A stretch of DNA of 64,000 nt. Origin: Sphaerulina vaccinii. Lineage: Eukaryota > Ascomycota > Dothideomycetes > Mycosphaerellales > Mycosphaerellaceae. This document shows, piece by piece, positions 35,301 to 41,300 of the stretch. Position numbers and translations under genes: made by a program. The notes below the pieces were generated by a model. It did not search any database and was not told the origin of the DNA. It saw only the letters and a list, made by a program, of their open reading frames with translations. Position 1 is the first letter of the stretch; the number at the start of each line of letters is the position of its first letter. The stretch is from positions 248,001 to 312,000 of the forward strand of contig JAKUDP010000018.1 of assembly GCA_022570795.1 (NCBI GenBank), given 5' to 3'.

Positions 35301-38300
35301 ACTTCGCTCGACCAGATAGAGAGGCATGATGCCGGACTTCAGGTCCGACGAGAGTGGCCGGCCTTGTCTTGACTTGCCGGATCCAGGTGTGGCAGGGGAT
35401 GCCATCGATGATCCCTGTGGCGCAGTTGTGATTGGAGAGCTAAAGCTTTTCGTCCTTTCTTTGCCAGGCGTAGTCGGTGCATGGCCAGGCAGTCTCAGAG
35501 GTATGGTAGTAGATGATCCTGGTCGCCCAATGCTAACAGGCCTAGGCGGCTTCTCGAGTACAGGTGCAGGAGTCTGCGGCGATATCTCTTCAGGTTCTAT
35601 CGCCCTGTTGGTTTCAACCACTTCAGGCGCATGAGGAAGTGGGAAGCTATGCGCCGCAGCAGATGGTAATGGCTCATCAATACCCTTTTCGTGTGCAACA
35701 TCGTCTGGAGTCGATGTGCTTTCCTTGCTTCCTGACTTCTTTGACTTCTTTGATTTCGATTTCTTGTCGCTCGACAACGCGCTAGCAGCGACCCCAGCTG
35801 CTACACCAATTGCAGCAGCGCTCACCAACCCAGTTCCGGACCCAGCCTCGAGCGGCCTGCCTTCCATCCGCTCAACAGCTGTGTCCGGTGAACTCGGGCG
35901 ACTAACGGGTAGAGGCGGCAGTTCCTCTACCCGACTCCCTAAAAAAGACTGGTCTTCATCAGTTCGTCGTCTATGATGTTTTGGTCGTTCACCATTCTCG
36001 CTTCTCGACTCGCGAGACTCGTGTCTGGACAAGCTCTCTCCATCTTCATCTGTTTTGCGACGGCGATGGTGACGGGATCCAGACTCGCTATGCTTGTCGT
36101 CATCATCGTGGGTGCTTCGACGGCGACGCTCGCGGCTTCCGTCTTCGTCCTTCTCATCCGTTGATCGATGGCGGCGACGGTGCGACTCGGACTTCACACT
36201 ACGTGTGTCATCATCGTCATCGCCATACTCGGAGTCTCTGTGCTTCTTCTTGCGTCGGCGACGCTCCTCATCATCGTCATCTCTCTTGCTGTCACGGGAA
36301 GACTCTTTGCTGAGTGGTAGTGCATCGGTCGACTTTCGACTAAACAATGATCCAAAGATACCCTTCTTCTCCTTCTTGACCGAAGCCGGCTCCTCCTTGT
36401 CGCGGCGAGAGCGGCTCGACGTAACGGAACGAGTATCGTCGTCATCATCTGCGTGTCTTGAGCGTCTGCGACTGGAGCTGACAGACATCGTGTCATCGTC
36501 TTCGTGCTTGGAACGGCGTTTGTGCTTCTTCCTGCTCTCTTCATCTGCAGGTTCAGATGCCGCAACAGACTGTGCTTCGTAGGCATACTCAGGCTGGTCA
36601 TAGTAGTCACTTCCACGTCGAGCTTCATCTCTTCTCGACTTGCGCCGGCTTTCACGATCAGCATCTGCTGACGAGGTGATCGACCTCGGATCTTCGGGAG
36701 ACATGTCTCGAGGACTCTCACTAATGCGTTGACTGGCATCTTGGTAATCATCCTTCGAAGACTTCCTCGAGCTCTTACCTTCGTCACTGCTCTTGCGCTC
36801 GATGACAGTGATGGGATCACTCCGCGCGGCCTCGCTCTCGGCCTTGCTATCCCCATTCGTGCCATTGGACGTGCCGATGTAGTCATCCCATGCGACTTCA
36901 GATCGAAGAGGCGAGCTGACTTGTGGAATACTGTCGAACGCAACACTGCTTCTCTTGGACTTCTTCTTACTCTTCTTGGAAGTAGGCTCCGACCACTCGT
37001 TCCATGGGTCTGTTTCCTGGACAGGCTCAGCAACAGGTGTGCTTCTCGATGTGTCGCCATTGCGTTTCTGGTCATCTCGGACATCCTCAGTTGTATCCTT
37101 GGAAGACACTTCATCGACTGAAGATCGACGTTCAGGACTGTCCCAACCACCCGGCATACCACTAGGTGCGTCACGCGGATCATCATATGATGACTCGCCA
37201 AGCTTGGACTTCTTTTTCTTCTTCTTGTCCTTGTCTTTCTTGCCCGAGCTTGACGTTGACTCTTCTGTGCTATCGTTGAGCGCAGCCGCGGCAGCTGCGA
37301 TGCCGCCAGTAGCGAGGATAGTGTCTGTAACATCAGCAAAGCTGAACCCAGACTTCTTCGCTGCCTTGTCAGCCTTGCGTTGTTCGTCCTTGCTAAGTTC
37401 AGGCGAAGGCGGCTTGGCTGTAACATCGCTGACAACAGTGTCGCCACTCCAAGAAGGCATACTGACACCCGAAGTAGCACTAGTCATGCGTTGAAGATCA
37501 TCTCCGAACTGCTTGGACTTCTGCTGCTTGTCTTTCTTGCTGGAACCGGGAAAGTATTCGTCACGCTCGCTATCGGCAGCCTTTGGTGATTCGACGATTG
37601 GCGTTGGCTCCTCACTGTAGGCAGGATCGATGCCAGCTTTCTTGGCTGCCTTTTCACGCTTCTTCTTCTCTTTGGCAGAAAGAGGTGGTTCCCAGGCATC
37701 GATCTCGGCCTCACGCTCGACGACCGGCGTAGCGGGCTCGCTATCGAAAGTGCTGCTGGCACGTTTTGCCTCTTTCTCGCGTTTCTTCTTCTCTTTGGCA
37801 GAAAGCGGTGGCTCCCATGCGGATTCTTCGGGATCTGCAACAGGCACTATCGGCTCAGCATCAAACGTCCCACTACTGACCCGCTTTGCCTCCTTCTCGC
37901 GCTTCTTCTTCTCTTTGGCAGAGAGCGGAGGTTCCCAAGCTGGCTCCTCGACAACAGTCTCTCGCTCGTTGACGGGAGTTGAAGGTTCGCTATTGTCGAA
38001 CGCGCCACTTCCGCTGCGTTTGGCTTCCTTGTCGCGCTTCTTCTTGTCTTTCTTGCTGAGCGGAGGTTGCCAGGCAGGCTCTTCGGGTCCGATATCTTTG
38101 CTGGTATCACGAGTGGAGTTTTGACGCTCTTCAGTCTTGTCGGATCGTGGCCGATAGATGTCATCATCGTCGTCGAATCCTCCTGGGATGTGTGGGCGCT
38201 TCTCTTCGACAGGCGTGGGCTCTTCAGTCTCCCCCTCCACGAAGCCACGCACAGGAGGTGCACCTTCTGTCCCGGGAGAGTCCATAGCTCTAAAGCCAGA

Positions 38301-41300
38301 AAAGTCGGAAACAGAATCAAAGAAGGGCTGTTGATACATTGGATGCCCAGGTTTGCCAGCAGATGAGGCCTCAGGGGTGCGGACAACGTCTTCCACATCA
38401 TCTTGTTGACGGCGGTCATGCTCGTTGTCCTTGCGTGTACGCGAGAACTCATTCTCTTGGTAAGGCGCTTCGGTGCCGCGCTCGGGTGGTACGTCTTGGA
38501 AAGTGGCCTTGTTGTCCTTGCCACCAAGATCGTCAAGGAAGCTAGAGTCAGCATCGTCGCTGTGAGATATCGAGCTCTTCTTAGACTTCTTCTTGTCCTT
38601 TTTGCTTTTCTTGCTTGAAGCCGTAGAGAATTCGTCATCCTTGTACGACGTCTTCTTGTCACCATCTTCGACAACGATATCGTGAAGCGCGGCACCAGCG
38701 ACCGCTGCACCGGCAAGTCCAGCAGCAGCAGCTACACCAGTCCCGACGCCTCGTAGATCAGGACTTGTGATGTATGAGTCTCTGTCCTTCTCTTGATAGC
38801 TCTCTGGCGTCTGCACATCGTAAATGTGTGTCTTGTCCTCTCCCCACGAGATGCTGCGCGAGCGGTCAGATTTGCCGCTGTCTCTGCTCGACTCGGGACT
38901 ATCGTCTCTCTCTGCGCCTGCGTCGACTGCCTGGGCGAGCGGGCTGCTCGGTGAACTACCTTTGACACTTCCAGTCCTGCTACCGGGAGGTGGCGTGGGG
39001 GCGATAACGTTCAATCGTGGCACACCATAAGGAGCATGCTTACTCTTGCCGCCCAGATCGTTGCGAAGTGTGAATGGTGGGTGTGCACTGTCCTCCTCGA
39101 CATGGTACACCTGAACATCCGAGTCTGGTTGAATGCTGCGCTCCTTCTCACCAGGCTTCTTAGCCAGTACATCCTTGAGCTCATCAGCGAAGAAGTCTGC
39201 ATAGCTTTCCTTGGGTCGACTATCAGGACTGTACGCTCTCGTACGCTCAGCGACAACTTTATCAGCTGCCTTGCGCGCAAGCTGTTCGTGCTTCGCTCGA
39301 TCGGCAGGGGAATGCTGAGACTTCATGAAGAAGTCTGGGTTGAATATATCGTCATCCATGATAGGCTCGCCTTGCTCGTCACTGCCAGGCGCGATTTCCG
39401 TAGCAGCATAACCATTCTTGAGTTCCACGCTACCACGAGAAGCATGACCATACTGCTCCCGAGCTTGACGATCTAGCTCGGCTTGATTCGCAGCTGCACG
39501 GTCGTCGGTGTATACGTCCGCGTTCCAGTCCACACTTGTACGTGGAGGTCGTCTGCTGACAGGCGTGTCATCAGTGCTATCACTTCTTCCACTTTGTCGG
39601 CGCTTCTTCTTCTCGTCGCGGTCCGCGATGACAGCGCCAACACCTGCCGCGGCAGCGGCGCCGGCTGCAGCTGCACCCCAGCCAGTGGACGACTTCTTGC
39701 GAGCATCTTCGTTGTCGCGCCCACGAGATGAGTCCGAGTTGGTAAATTCTCGCGCAGATGTCTTCTTGACAGAGTGGTCCTGGTACTCTTTGAAGTACTT
39801 CTCCGCTTCCCATTGCCTTCTCTGCTCGTCTTCGCGTCTGGCATCCTCAGCGAGCTGATACTGTTGTTGCTGAAGAGCCTCGCTACGTTCGCGACTCTGC
39901 CTTTCAGCCTCGGCTTGTCGTCGTTCAGCCTCTTCTCGAGCCTGCTTCTGCCTTTCAAAGTCGGCATTAGCAGCGACAGCAGCAGCTTGGCGATCAGCAG
40001 CTTCCTTGTCGAGACGCTCGATCTCCCATTGACGCTCGCGATCCTCACGCGCACGTTGCTCAGCACGAGAACGAGCTTCCTCGGCCTCTTTGCGTTCCTG
40101 CTCTCGCTGAGCATCCAGCTGTGCCTGAGCACGAGCACGGTTCTCGGCTTCACGTGCTCGGAGGACCTCTTCTTGTCGCGACTCCTTGGCAGCACGTTCA
40201 GCTTCTTCCTTGAGCGCGCGAGTTCGATCGGAGCGACGACGCTCATCGTCTGCTTTCTTATCTTCACGTCTTGTTGAGCGGCTCTCCTTACGTTGCTGCT
40301 CTTCAGTGAGACCAAAGCGAACGTTCGAGGGTGAGTCTTTGCCTTTGCGACCAGAGGACATCGCAGAGCCTGCGATTATTGCACCCGCACCAAGCACGCC
40401 TGCACCAATTAGAGCAGCGTCTTGACCCCACGAGAATTGTACCGGACTCGACTGAGTACGACGAGGCGTGGGCCTGTCATCGTAAGCACTCGCTGTTGCG
40501 GTGTAGCCCTGGTCGGCTCCAGGCTGTGTAAACGCTGGCCGAGCAGGAGACATTGGTTGTGGATGCTGCACCACACCTGGTCCAGGTCGATAGATCGGCG
40601 CATCTTCTGGCTCGAAAGCACCAGGCATCGACGGTACACGTGATGGCGTATCGAAAGCACCAGGAATGTATTGTTGCTGTGGTGTACCGGCTTCCGATAT
40701 AGGCTTGGGGTCGACATAACGCAGTGGCTGTGAAGAAGTTCCACTGGTCGACGATCTGGCATCCACACTAGGCAATGGTCGTCCTGTGTCGTCCAGGTAT
40801 ACGGGTCGATCGGACTGCACAGGCCGTGAAGCATCGAAGACAGATCCAGCTGCGGCGCCCGCAGCAATGCCTGCTCCAATGGGGCCAACGGAGGATCCAT
40901 ATTGACTATTCGAGTATGGAGTCTCGCCAGAAGTGGAACGTCTGGACTTCCGCTTCTTGTCTTTGCCACCCCATCTCCAGCCCCAGGCGCCGAGGCCACC
41001 CGCGGAAGACTGCGATGCTACGCTCTCAAGGCTTTGACGACTGGAGAGACGTCTGCCACCATAGTCCCCAAATGCAAGACCGTCAACGCTTGATGCATCG
41101 TCAGATGGCAATTCATCTTCCCAGCCTTCTTCTCCAGACGAGCCTGGTGAACCGTGTCGATGATCGCCAACGACTTGTTGCCGGACTTGTCTTCGCGCGC
41201 CAAGTTCAGGCCTGCTTGTGCGCTTACTGATCCTGTGTCCTGCCTGAGCTGCGCCGAGAGCAGCAGCAGTCGCACCAATACCAGCAAGGGTCGCTGCAAG

